Below are positions 26,961 through 35,602 of a DNA stretch of 64,000 nt, one piece after another. This stretch comes from 9FT-COMBO-48-23 sp964400675 (GTDB lineage: Bacteria > Chloroflexota > Dehalococcoidia > GIF9 > UBA5629). Under the pieces are notes generated by a model that did no database searches, was not told the DNA's origin, and saw nothing but the letters and a program-made list of their open reading frames with translations. The first letter of the stretch is position 1, and every line of letters begins with the position of its first letter. The translations under genes were made by a program, and so were the position numbers. The stretch covers positions 71,764 through 135,763 of the forward strand of contig CAYNVO010000007.1 of NCBI GenBank assembly GCA_964400675.1, in the 5' to 3' direction.

Positions 26961-27416
26961 ATGAAGAAATTCGATGTGTTGAGGAAATGCGAAGTGTTCA
27001 GGGCTCTGGATGACAAGCAGCTTCGTGAAGTAGAGAAAATGTGCGAGTCTACAGAGTTTGAGGCGGGAGTGATTATCTGTAAGCAGAGCCGCAAGGAGGA
27101 AAAACTATACGTGATTGAGAATGGCACGGTGGGGATTATTCTGGAAGTCGGGCCGCTTGCCCAACGCCAGGTTCAAGCCGTGGCCGACTTTGAGGCATTC
27201 GGTTGGTCATCTATGCTTGATCCATATGTTTGCACGGCTACAGTGAAAGCTCTAGAGAAGACAAAGGTGCTGGCGTTTGACGGGAAAGAATTATCCTCTT
27301 TGTGCACTACCAAGCCTGAGATAGGCTGCAGAATATCCAGGGGAATAGCGCGTGTGGTAGCGACCAGACTGCGCCAGGCATATGCCCAGTTACTGGGTGT
27401 TACTTCCCAGGTGTAA
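26961..27416 (+). CDS. Cyclic-nucleotide-binding-domain protein without DNA-binding domain
   Basis: A 151-residue protein made of one CRP-like cNMP-binding fold (EKLYVIENGTVGIILEVG, then a phosphate-cassette-like stretch FEAFGWSSMLDPYVCTATV) and a short C-terminal helix. There is no helix-turn-helix, so it is not a complete CRP/FNR regulator. The usual RxA of the cassette is not seen, so ligand may differ. It has a good GGAGG ribosome site and lies just upstream of acetyl-CoA synthetase; a regulatory subunit role for acetate metabolism is inferred. Confidence 0.75.
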   Translation: MKKFDVLRKCEVFRALDDKQLREVEKMCESTEFEAGVIICKQSRKEEKLYVIENGTVGIILEVGPLAQRQVQAVADFEAFGWSSMLDPYVCTATVKALEKTKVLAFDGKELSSLCTTKPEIGCRISRGIARVVATRLRQAYAQLLGVTSQV

Positions 27417-27460
27417 ATCAGGTAGTTGGAAATACCCAAGCTTAGAAAGGAGTTTGAGTG

Positions 27461-29428
27461 ATGGCAGATGTTAAAACAATCACCTCGATGATGGGTGAGA
27501 AAAGAGTTTTCAATCCTCCAGAGGAACTTAGTGACGGTGCGTATGTCAGGAATCTGGTTGAGTATAAGGCAGTATATCAGTGGTCTATTAGCGACCCTGA
27601 GGGATTCTGGGGTGAGATGGCGGAGCAGCTAGACTGGTACAAAAAATGGGACAAGGTGCTTGTTGAGGATTTCAAGGAGGGAAAGCATGAGTGGTTTGTG
27701 GGGGGTAAACTAAATGTTTGTCACAATTGTTTGGATAGACACGTCATGACATGGAGAAGAAATAAAGCGGCGTTGATCTGGGAGGGTGATATCGGTGATA
27801 CCAAGATACTGACCTATCAACAGCTTTACAGGGAGGTCAACAAATTTGCTAATGTGCTGAAGAGGCATGGTGTTAAAAAAGGAGATAGAGTATCCATCTA
27901 TTTGCCCATGATTGTGGAGCTTCCGATTGCAATGCTGGCCTGTGCCAGGATAGGCGCTATTCACAGTGTTGTTTTCGGAGGTTTTAGCGCTGATGCCTTG
28001 AGAGATAGGATGCTGGACTGCGAGTCGACGGCGCTTATTTGTGTAGATGGTTACTATCGTGGAGGGAAGATTATCCGGAGTAAGGACAACGCAGATGAAG
28101 CCCTTGCAGCCTGTCCTGCAGTAAAAGATGTGATAGTGGTCAAGAGAGCTAATATTGAAGTAGCCATGAAAGAGGGTCGAGACTATTCTTGGGATGATGA
28201 GATGGCTGCAGATGGCGTTAAAGCGCATTGTGAGCCTGAGGTCATGGATGCTGAGGATCCTCTATTTATACTGTATACCAGCGGGAGCACAGGGAAGCCA
28301 AAGGGAGTTCTCCACACTCAAGCAGGTTATCTCCTGTACTGCTACCAAACCTTTAAGTGGATTTTTGACATGAAAGAAGAAGACACTTTCTGGTGCACAG
28401 CGGACATTGGCTGGGTGACCGGGCACTCATACATCGTTTATGGCCCCTTATCTTATGGAGCAACGGTTCTTATGTTTGAGGGGGTGCCAAATTATCCCCA
28501 TCCGGATAGGTTCTGGGATATTGTCGAAAAGTACCAGGTCAGCATTTTCTACACTGCCCCAACTGCTCTTCGGGCGATAATGAGAGAGGGAGATGATTGG
28601 CCTAATAAGCATGATTTGAGCTCCTTGCGCATTCTGGGCACGGTAGGGGAGCCCATAAATCCTGAAGCCTGGATCTGGTATTACAATGTAATAGGTAAAG
28701 GTAAACGTCCGATTGTAGATACCTGGTGGCAAACCGAAACGGGCGGAGTATTAATCACTCCTTTACCTGGTGCTACTCCGCTTAAACCAGGTTCAGCCAC
28801 ATTGCCATTTCCGGGAATCGAACCAGCAATACTAAGAGAAGATGGTTCTGTTGCTGATGTGAATGAAGGTGGTTACCTGGTGATTAAAAAACCTTGGCCG
28901 GGGCTGATGCGGCGGGTCTACGGTGACCCGGAGAGATTCAAGAAGACTTACTTTGTTCGGTTTCCTGGCGTGTATACAACAGGAGACGGAGCCAGGGTAG
29001 ATGAGGATGGGTTCTACTGGCTAATGGGCCGTATAGATGACGTTATCAATGTGTCAGGTCACCGCATAGGCACAGCAGAGGTCGAAAGTGCTCTGGTATC
29101 TCACGAGAAGGTGGCAGAAGCCGCGGTTGTAGGTATGCCCCATGAGATAAAAGGGCAGGGTATTTACGCTTATGTTACTCTCAAGACTGGTGTAGAAAAG
29201 TCTGAGGAGCTCAAAAAAGCACTGGTAACTCATGTTCGCAAAGAGATTGGCCCTATAGCAACACCGGACAAGATTCAGTTTGCTGATGCGTTGCCCAAGA
29301 CCAGAAGCGGCAAGATTATGAGGAGGATATTGACCAAGATTGCTGCTGGTGATGTGGAACAGCTGGGTGATACCAGTACTCTGGCTGAGCCCTCGGTGGT
29401 CGACGTGCTGGTGGAGGAGAGGATTTAA
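27461..29428 (+). CDS. acsA: AMP-forming acetyl-CoA synthetase
   Basis: A 655-residue ligase converting acetate, ATP and CoA to acetyl-CoA, AMP and PPi. The phosphate loop is YTSGSTGKPKGVLHT. The acetate-pocket region includes VDTWWQTETGG. The catalytic, acetylatable Lys is in PKTRSGKIMRR near the C-terminus. ATG at 27461 follows AGAAAGGAG; a GTG three bases earlier is possible. It sits with an acetate permease and formate channel, implying acetate assimilation. Confidence 0.95.
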   Translation: MADVKTITSMMGEKRVFNPPEELSDGAYVRNLVEYKAVYQWSISDPEGFWGEMAEQLDWYKKWDKVLVEDFKEGKHEWFVGGKLNVCHNCLDRHVMTWRRNKAALIWEGDIGDTKILTYQQLYREVNKFANVLKRHGVKKGDRVSIYLPMIVELPIAMLACARIGAIHSVVFGGFSADALRDRMLDCESTALICVDGYYRGGKIIRSKDNADEALAACPAVKDVIVVKRANIEVAMKEGRDYSWDDEMAADGVKAHCEPEVMDAEDPLFILYTSGSTGKPKGVLHTQAGYLLYCYQTFKWIFDMKEEDTFWCTADIGWVTGHSYIVYGPLSYGATVLMFEGVPNYPHPDRFWDIVEKYQVSIFYTAPTALRAIMREGDDWPNKHDLSSLRILGTVGEPINPEAWIWYYNVIGKGKRPIVDTWWQTETGGVLITPLPGATPLKPGSATLPFPGIEPAILREDGSVADVNEGGYLVIKKPWPGLMRRVYGDPERFKKTYFVRFPGVYTTGDGARVDEDGFYWLMGRIDDVINVSGHRIGTAEVESALVSHEKVAEAAVVGMPHEIKGQGIYAYVTLKTGVEKSEELKKALVTHVRKEIGPIATPDKIQFADALPKTRSGKIMRRILTKIAAGDVEQLGDTSTLAEPSVVDVLVEERI

Positions 29429-29510
29429 AATTTTTATTGCCGGTCCGGCTTGCCTTTGGTCGAGACCAGCAAAAGCAAGTTACAAAATATAAAGAAGGGG
29501 GCAATTCTAT

Positions 29511-30086
29511 ATGGCAAAGGTGATGGTTCAAAATGATGTTCAGTGGGCTAATCCAGGAGCTTTGGGATTAGCCGGGTTCGGACTGAATACTATTTTGCTA
29601 CAGATACACAATCTCGGTTTGATTCAGGGCACACTGCCGCTGGTATACGGCTTTTTCTGGGGTGGTGTGGCTCAGGTTATTGCCGGCATAATAGACGCTC
29701 GCCGCGGTGACACTTTCGGTCTGACTGCGTTCACTTCATATGGCTTGTTCTGGCTAGGGTTGAGCTTTTACTTTTTACTCCAGTGGACTGGCGTGGTAGA
29801 GTTGGATAACTCTGGACTGGCGTGGCTGTTCATATGCTGGGGTATATTTACAGGCTATATGACTATAGGCACCTTTAAGATGTCCGTTATGCATATATTC
29901 GTGTTCGCAACTTTGACGATACTGTTTTTTTTGCTTGCAGCCGTATTTTTTGGTGCGCTGCCAGCAGTGGTAGCAGGAGTAGAAGGACTTTTCTGTGGCG
30001 CTGCAGCAGTCTATGGCTCAGCAGCTGTGGTATTGTGCGACAAGTTCGGAAGGTGGGTGTTCCCTATCGGCTTGATTTCCAAGTAG
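29511..30086 (+). CDS. Acetate uptake transporter, GPR1/FUN34/YaaH (SatP) family
   Basis: A 191-residue six-helix membrane protein. The family NPxPLGL motif appears near the N-terminus as NPGALGLAGFG. It likely imports acetate or succinate with protons, feeding the acetyl-CoA synthetase just upstream. An 82-base gap before it contains a foldable stretch at about 29450-29479 that could modulate expression. Confidence 0.88.
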   Translation: MAKVMVQNDVQWANPGALGLAGFGLNTILLQIHNLGLIQGTLPLVYGFFWGGVAQVIAGIIDARRGDTFGLTAFTSYGLFWLGLSFYFLLQWTGVVELDNSGLAWLFICWGIFTGYMTIGTFKMSVMHIFVFATLTILFFLLAAVFFGALPAVVAGVEGLFCGAAAVYGSAAVVLCDKFGRWVFPIGLISK

Positions 30087-30252
30087 AAGGTTAAAAGTAT
30101 AGTTTAGCTGTTTGGCTGCTTTAAATATCCTGGAGAGCCAGGAGTTGAATTAACAAATAAATACGAGCAAGGTAATCTGGAATTAACTGTTAAACTCGGT
30201 GGCATTGACTTAACTAACTCGCAGGTGTGATGCCTTAATAGAGGAGGGTACC

Positions 30253-30354
30253 GAGTGGGCGGTGACAAACAATCTTGTAAGCAGTTGACCCCGAGCCTCT
30301 GCCTTGCCCCCTTGACGTAATAGCCGAACACGCCATATTTGTCACTGCCCACTC
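30253..30354. repeat. 17-base inverted repeat enclosing 68 bases
   Basis: GAGTGGGCGGTGACAAA (30253-30269) and TTTGTCACTGCCCACTC (30338-30354) are inverted copies with one mismatch. The 102-base unit lies in the 525-base gap between the acetate permease and the second SQEKW gene. It could be a small non-autonomous mobile element or a long-range RNA stem. No clear target duplication is seen. The rest of the gap (30087-30611) shows no gene. Confidence 0.55.
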
Positions 30355-30611
30355 CCTTTTTCTTTTCGCATTCTAAAATAGTGTTAAATCGTTGTCAAAT
30401 TTTGGGGTCCAAAAGAACTAGTACCAATGGCCAAAACACTATCGGTTTTAGCTTTCACCGGGTTCCCCATGGTAGTATCGCTTGTTTGGCTAGCGTGATA
30501 CTTTTGTACATACCTAAAGCCCAATAGTAATTAGATCTGAAGAACGATGAGAAATACCTTCATGGTTGCTATATTTAGGGTGGAAAACAAAATATAGAAG
30601 GAGGTGTCAAA

Positions 30612-30941
30612 ATGGATAGGGAGATCCGTAACAAGACCGAGGAAACTACTCACGAAGTACTTGAAAGACTGATCAATGCGCCTACAGTTGTACCGAAAGA
30701 GGGTTTGGCTGGGAGATGGGCGGTATTGTCGGTGCTGGCAAGAGCAGCCGATGAGCCCGGGTTCATGGCCCGTTTGTCGGAGGACCCTCATGGAGCTCTC
30801 AAGGAATATTATACGCTGACACAGGAAGAGAAAGCGGCATTGGCTAGCGGCGATATCCAGAAGATTGAGGGCTGGGTAGGCAAACTGGACAAGCGCCTGT
30901 CAACCTGGCTGTGGCATCGAATGTCTCAGGAGAAGTGGTAA
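30612..30941 (+). CDS. Small SQEKW-module protein, copy 2
   Basis: A 109-residue paralogue of the protein at 26363 (about 80% identical over the last 76 residues, by eye), ending SQEKW. It has a strong AAGGAGGTG ribosome site. The gene ends 15 bases before the formate channel gene, whose own C-terminus carries a third copy of the module, so the two probably act together. The sequence about 80 bases upstream (30528-30553) also resembles 26270-26295 upstream of copy 1, indicating a duplication including leader. Confidence 0.82.
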   Translation: MDREIRNKTEETTHEVLERLINAPTVVPKEGLAGRWAVLSVLARAADEPGFMARLSEDPHGALKEYYTLTQEEKAALASGDIQKIEGWVGKLDKRLSTWLWHRMSQEKW

Positions 30942-30956
30942 AGAGAGAATGGAATT

Positions 30957-32207
30957 ATGTCAGCCTTGAAGTCATCGGGCAAGGAAATGCAAAAGTTGGA
31001 TACTGAGAAATCCCCAGTACTCGAGGCATCTCGCTTGCAGACTGCCCTGGAAGAGCTGAAAGTCTGTGCCACTACTGACTGCAGACCACCTGCAGAGATG
31101 GCGGTGAAGATGGAGTCTGTGGGTGTAACCAAGGGAAACGGCAACATCTGGACTATTTCATTTCTGGGAATATTAGCCGGGTTTTTCATCGGTTTGGGAG
31201 CCATGTTCTGCACTCTGGTTACCACCGATATACAGATTGGTTTTGGTCTGACCAAGCTACTTGGCGGAGTTGTGTTCTGTCTAGGACTTATTCTTGTGGT
31301 GTTGGCTGGAGCCGAGCTGTTTACCGGCAATGCTCTTATGGTGGCCAGCCGAGCCAGTGGCAAAATAAGGCTATCTCAGATGTTTCAAAATTGGGGCATC
31401 GTTTATTTCACCAATCTCATTGGTTCATTGCTCTTAGTAGTTGTGGTCTTTTACAGCCAGTTCTGGGTGCTGGATGGCTATAAAGTGGGTGTGAACGCCC
31501 TGTCAATCGCCAATGCTAAAGTCAATCTGATGTTCTGGCCAGCTTTTGCGCGTGGAATACTGTGCAATATACTTGTCTGTCTAGCTGTCTGGCTCTGTTT
31601 TGGCGCTCGTTCCACTGTTGATAAGGTATTTGCCATATTATTTCCGATAACAGCTTTCGTGGCTTGCGGTTTTGAGCACAGCATAGCAAATATGTATTTC
31701 ATTCCAATGGGAATAGCTATGGCAGGGCAGGCCAAAGTTCTTGAGGTTGCCGGTGTAACTGCCAGCCAGGTGGCCAATCTCAATGTCGCCGGCTTTGTCG
31801 GGAATCTGGTTCCGGTTACTCTGGGCAATATCGTCGGCGGCACATTTGTAGGCAGTATATATTGGCTCGCGTACCTTCGCAAGGAACGTGCTGTTGAAGC
31901 AGTTGCTGCCAGATCCTGGCTTACAGGTATATTCTCCAGACCATATATGCAACCTCAACAGGCGACCCATCTGGATGAAGAAACCAGGGCACTCATATCG
32001 GTGTTAGCTAAAGCTAGAGATGACAATAAGTTCCTGGCTAAACTGGCGGATAATCCCAATCAAGCTCTCCGGGCTTATAATCTAACGCCAGAAGCAAAAG
32101 CTGCGCTGGAGAGTGGAGACGTCCGCTGGTTGGAATCCAGGGTTGGTACGCTAGATGAACCATTGCGTACCTGGCTTACTTCCAGGTTATCCCAGGAAAA
32201 ATGGTGA
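30957..32207 (+). CDS. Formate/nitrite transporter (FocA-like) with C-terminal SQEKW module
   Basis: A 416-residue protein. After a ~65-residue cytoplasmic N-terminus comes a six-helix FNT channel domain (about 65-330). Family motifs are RGILCNILVCLAVW and CGFEHSIANMYFIP (pore His). Residues ~343-416 form an extra soluble domain (VLAKARDDNKFLAKLADNP, then LTPEAKAALESGDVRWLES, ending SQEKW) homologous to the small proteins at 26363 and 30612. Formate is the likely substrate given the formate dehydrogenase in the window. The C-terminal fusion is not part of known FocA proteins. Confidence 0.88.
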   Translation: MSALKSSGKEMQKLDTEKSPVLEASRLQTALEELKVCATTDCRPPAEMAVKMESVGVTKGNGNIWTISFLGILAGFFIGLGAMFCTLVTTDIQIGFGLTKLLGGVVFCLGLILVVLAGAELFTGNALMVASRASGKIRLSQMFQNWGIVYFTNLIGSLLLVVVVFYSQFWVLDGYKVGVNALSIANAKVNLMFWPAFARGILCNILVCLAVWLCFGARSTVDKVFAILFPITAFVACGFEHSIANMYFIPMGIAMAGQAKVLEVAGVTASQVANLNVAGFVGNLVPVTLGNIVGGTFVGSIYWLAYLRKERAVEAVAARSWLTGIFSRPYMQPQQATHLDEETRALISVLAKARDDNKFLAKLADNPNQALRAYNLTPEAKAALESGDVRWLESRVGTLDEPLRTWLTSRLSQEKW

Positions 32208-32235
32208 TAATTTCCCCTCCTTTTTCAAGTTTCAA

Positions 32236-32270
32236 GGGGGTGATGGCTGAGAAGCGGTCACCCCCTTTTT
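32236..32270 (+). terminator. Rho-independent terminator after the formate channel
   Basis: AAGGGGGTGA pairs with TCACCCCCTT around a 17-base loop and runs into TTTTT (32266-32270). It lies 27 bases after the stop and overlaps the end of the convergent protease gene. Confidence 0.85.
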
Positions 32271-32728
32271 AGTTCCTGGAGGACCATTTCGATGCAGGTG
32301 GGGATTGCCTTTCTAACCTCTGGCGTACATTCTTCGCTGAAGGTGCTTACATCTGAAGCCTCTATGGCGAAGATAACTATTTCCTGAGGTATGGCAAGGC
32401 CTGCTTTTTTGCCGAACTCCAGAGCGGTGGTGAGGTCAACATCGTGAGACGTGGCTGTTCGGCGCGTAGTATCAAAGGCTTCTGGACCGAGCCGGTAAAT
32501 TTGCCCCGTCTTTCCATCTATTGTCTGAATGGCATCAATGATGATGGCTCTGTCGTAGCCAACCAGCAGGTCCAAAAGGCTGAGACCGGCGACGCCGGTC
32601 TCCAAGATGGTTATCTCTGCTTGGTCAAGCCTGTTTTTCAGTTCGGCTACAACACACAGACCTACTCCATCATCGCTGAGGAGTGAATTACCCATTCCCA
32701 ATATCAGTGTCTTCGTTTTTCTGCCCAC
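32258..32728 (-). CDS. NiFe-hydrogenase maturation protease
   Basis: A 156-residue HycI/HyaD-family endopeptidase that trims the C-terminus of the hydrogenase large subunit after nickel insertion. Hallmarks are GMGNSLLSDDGVG (Ni-sensing Glu/Asp region) and DAIQTIDGKTG. It is the last gene of the hydrogenase operon, 42 bases after mvhA, and presumably matures that subunit. Confidence 0.9.
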   Translation of the reverse strand: MGRKTKTLILGMGNSLLSDDGVGLCVVAELKNRLDQAEITILETGVAGLSLLDLLVGYDRAIIIDAIQTIDGKTGQIYRLGPEAFDTTRRTATSHDVDLTTALEFGKKAGLAIPQEIVIFAIEASDVSTFSEECTPEVRKAIPTCIEMVLQELKRG

Positions 32729-32770
32729 TTGTGGAACTTAAATTATTCCCTAACTGGCTATGGGTAGAGG

Positions 32771-34231
32771 TTAACGGCTTAAACTTTCTATTACCTCTCC
32801 CTTGCTGTTATATATAACGACCTCCATTGGCGCCTGTCCCGGTAGAGTATGGGTAGCACAACCAAGGCATGGGTCATAAGGACGCCAGGCCATCTCGATG
32901 CGGTTAAGCAGCCCTTCAGTTATCTTTTTGCCAGGTTTTATGAGGGACTGGGCTGCTTTTTTGATGGACATGTTGATGGCAGCAATGTTATTGACCGTAG
33001 CAACGATTAAATTGGCTTTCTTGATTACTCCTTTCTCATCGGTAATATAATGATGTATCAGGTTACCTCTGGGAGCTTCGACAATGCCAATGCCTTCGTC
33101 CGGAGTAGCTGTGGGGATGGTACGGATATTAGTACTGGTAATCTCAGGGTCTTTGCTCAGTTCCAGCAGTCTTTCGGCAGCGTAGAGAAGCTCAACGAGC
33201 CGAGCCCAGTGAGTCGCCAAAGTCTGGTGTACGGGCTTACCGCCCAAAGTCGAGAAAAATTGCTCGTAGGCTTCCTGGGCTAGTGGTGTTGTCATACCAT
33301 CAGCGGCATTAAGCCGGGAGAGAGGAGTTGACCGGAAAACACCGCTATCCTTGCCGTCGACAAAGCCTTTCCAGCCGACCTTCTTGAGGTAGGGTATCTT
33401 GACATAAGTCCAGGGCTCTACGCGTTCGGCGACATGCTCAAGGTATTCCCGGGGCGCATATTTAATAAACTCCTTGCCGTCAGGGTCAACAACTCGGACT
33501 TTGCCATCGTAGAAGTTGACTCTGTTCTTTTCGTCAACCATGCCCATGTAATAGGTGCGGTGAGTATAGGCGTCACTGAGAACCATATCAAGGTACTCTT
33601 TGTTCTTGAGGACGATGTCATCGAAGACCTTTAGAGATAGCATGGCAAATTCCACGGAGTCCCTGGCTATTTGCTCGACCTCTTTCCTTTCATCTTCATT
33701 GAGACCCTTGCTGACGCCGCCGGGCAAGCCGAAGACAGGATGAACAGCTCTGCCGCCAAGCATGTGGATGATGTGGTGATTTTGCATACGGGTCTTAATA
33801 ACGGCTCCGCCCAGCTCAAGTCCGACCTTGGCGATGACTCCCAGTATGTTGCGTTCTGCTACGGGGGCTTCCGGGCCCATGATGAAGTCGGGACCAGCCA
33901 GAATGTAGAAATGGGTGGTGTGGTCAGTAACATAGAAGGCGCTATAAAGTAGTTCGCGCAGTTTTTTGGCTGGGCCTGGTGGGTCAACGTGGAACAGGTC
34001 GTCCAGAGTTTTGGCTGCCGCCATGTGGTGGGCTTCGGGACAGACGCCGCATATTCTCTGGGTGATTTGAGGCATATCCTCAGCCAGCCGCCCTTCGGAG
34101 AATTTCTCGAAGCCTCTGAGTTCCGGGACCTGGAAGTAAGAATTTTCCACCTCGCCAGCATCATTGAGGAATATCTCTATTTTGCCATGGCCTTCAAGCC
34201 TGGTGATAGGGTCTATGGTTATCTTTTTCAT
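32771..34231 (-). CDS. mvhA: NiFe hydrogenase large subunit, MvhA-like (group 3)
   Basis: A 486-residue large subunit. The N-terminal nickel ligands are in RICGVCPEAHH; the C-terminal pair is in DPCLGCATH. A 25-residue tail after ATH is the expected substrate of the protease encoded downstream. Both nickel-binding pairs are cysteine, so this subunit has no selenocysteine. Context with mvhD and hdrABC points to the cytoplasmic F420-non-reducing type that feeds heterodisulfide-reductase-like complexes. ATGA overlap with mvhG. Confidence 0.93.
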   Translation of the reverse strand: MKKITIDPITRLEGHGKIEIFLNDAGEVENSYFQVPELRGFEKFSEGRLAEDMPQITQRICGVCPEAHHMAAAKTLDDLFHVDPPGPAKKLRELLYSAFYVTDHTTHFYILAGPDFIMGPEAPVAERNILGVIAKVGLELGGAVIKTRMQNHHIIHMLGGRAVHPVFGLPGGVSKGLNEDERKEVEQIARDSVEFAMLSLKVFDDIVLKNKEYLDMVLSDAYTHRTYYMGMVDEKNRVNFYDGKVRVVDPDGKEFIKYAPREYLEHVAERVEPWTYVKIPYLKKVGWKGFVDGKDSGVFRSTPLSRLNAADGMTTPLAQEAYEQFFSTLGGKPVHQTLATHWARLVELLYAAERLLELSKDPEITSTNIRTIPTATPDEGIGIVEAPRGNLIHHYITDEKGVIKKANLIVATVNNIAAINMSIKKAAQSLIKPGKKITEGLLNRIEMAWRPYDPCLGCATHTLPGQAPMEVVIYNSKGEVIESLSR

Positions 34232-35187
34232 TTTGTTCTAGCCCTCCTCAGTAGCGAATCAGGCAAGCTGTAGCGATAGAAGGTGCCCACCGGGTCGTGG
34301 ATATCAGCAATGATTTTGTCGATTTCAGATGGGTCATTGGAGTCAATGACCGAAGCCACACCACTCAAGAAATGTGCTCCCTGGTCGACTACTCCATCTA
34401 CCGGGCCGTAGCAGCCGGTGCAGGGCATATTAGCCTGTGGGCAGGGAGCTCCACAACCGCCTCTGGTGGCGATGCCGGCACAAAGAAGGCCCTGCTCCAG
34501 CAGGCATATTTCAGGGTCAGGAATAATCTCAAATGTTCTGTAGAATTTCTTTATCTTCTTAACATCTCTCTTCCGAGGGCAATCATCGCATACCGCTTTG
34601 GCGTTGTGGGTGATAACGGTACCCCTGGGTGGTAACTTGCCTTCGATGAGGGCTTCTAATGCCAGCCAGGTCGTTTTGGCTTCCGGGGGACAACCGGGTA
34701 TGGTATAGTCAACATCCACCGTCTGGGCGAGAGTCCTGACAGTATCGTAGAACTCAGGAATTGTGAGCTCACCTTCTGGAACCTTGTATTTTGTCTGGGG
34801 TACAACTTTCTCCTTGTTATCTGTCGACTGAGTTTCTAAGTAAACCCGGTCGAAAATCGTCTGCCGGTTAAACAGGTTAGCCAAGCCGGGGATACCACCT
34901 TCAGAGGCGCAGGCACCATAGGCAATCATCACCCTTGACTTTTCACGTAGCATTTTTGCCAGATGTTCCTGCTCTGAAGTTCTGATGGCTCCGTTGAATA
35001 AACAGACATCTATGCTTTTATCAGGCATGGCTTCAACGTCTTTGTACTTGGCATCTATGGCTACCGGCCAGAATACTATGTCAGCCGCTTCAGCCAGTTT
35101 GAGGATTTTGTCGCCAATTAATAGCTGGGCGATTTCACAGCCACCGCAACTTGCTGCCCAGTAAAGCGCTAATTTTAGCTTAGACAT
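34228..35187 (-). CDS. mvhG: NiFe hydrogenase small subunit, MvhG-like
   Basis: A 319-residue electron-transfer subunit with three Fe-S clusters. The proximal cluster begins with ASCGGCEIAQL, and C-rich segments such as CTGCYGPVDGVVDQG follow. No signal peptide, consistent with a cytoplasmic enzyme. ATG at 35187 overlaps the mvhD stop by 8 bases; an upstream start at 35199 is less likely. Confidence 0.92.
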   Translation of the reverse strand: MSKLKLALYWAASCGGCEIAQLLIGDKILKLAEAADIVFWPVAIDAKYKDVEAMPDKSIDVCLFNGAIRTSEQEHLAKMLREKSRVMIAYGACASEGGIPGLANLFNRQTIFDRVYLETQSTDNKEKVVPQTKYKVPEGELTIPEFYDTVRTLAQTVDVDYTIPGCPPEAKTTWLALEALIEGKLPPRGTVITHNAKAVCDDCPRKRDVKKIKKFYRTFEIIPDPEICLLEQGLLCAGIATRGGCGAPCPQANMPCTGCYGPVDGVVDQGAHFLSGVASVIDSNDPSEIDKIIADIHDPVGTFYRYSLPDSLLRRARTK

Positions 35188-35602
35188 TGCCCCCTCCATT
35201 CCCTGGCGAAAATGGCCCCAATTTTCTGAGTTGTTCTGTCATTTCATTGACAATCTGGGCAAAGCGTTCGGCTTCTGATGCCGAGACCCAGTCCAGCCTC
35301 AGGCGTTCGTCCTCGATGCCAAGCTGAGACATCATTTTTTTGAGTAGAGACATCCTCCGGGCTGCTTTTATATTACCTTCCAGGTAATGGCATTCACCGG
35401 GGTGTCAGCCACCTACCAAAACCCCGTCTGCCCCAAGATTAAAGGCTTTGAGGATAAAGGTGGGCTCCACGCGCCCGCTGCACATGACGCGAATCGCGCG
35501 CACGTTAGGTGCGTACTTTATCCGAGTCGTACCTGCCAGGTCAGCTCCGGCGTAGCAGCACCAGTTGCATAGGAAGGCTAGTATTTTAGGTTCGAAACTC
35601 AT
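35180..35602 (-). CDS. mvhD: MvhD-like electron-transfer subunit, selenocysteine-containing
   Basis: A 140-residue iron-sulfur protein linking the hydrogenase to HdrA. It begins MSFEPKILAFLCNWCCYAG at 35602 (ATGA overlap with hdrA). At codon 66 an in-frame TGA (35407-35405) interrupts GADGVLVGG-U-HPGECHYLEGN. In MvhD/VhuD proteins this position is Cys, or Sec in some methanogens. The frame then continues open for 74 codons to TAA at 35182-35180 with family-like sequence (KKMMSQLGIEDERLRLDWVS). A SECIS-like hairpin follows the TGA. It must be read as one selenoprotein; conventional calling splits it. Confidence 0.88.
35372..35388 (-). promoter_or_regulatory. SECIS-like hairpin of mvhD
   Basis: Counting from the base after TGA, +17 to +23 (ATTACCT) pairs perfectly with +27 to +33 (AGGTAAT) around the loop GGA at +24 to +26. 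The register matches those of hdrA and fdhA. Confidence 0.75.

Noticed and set aside
32236..32270. Bidirectional terminator for the hydrogenase operon as well
   Set aside because: On the minus strand the stem is followed by TTGAAAC rather than a T-run, so it fits only the + strand transcript.
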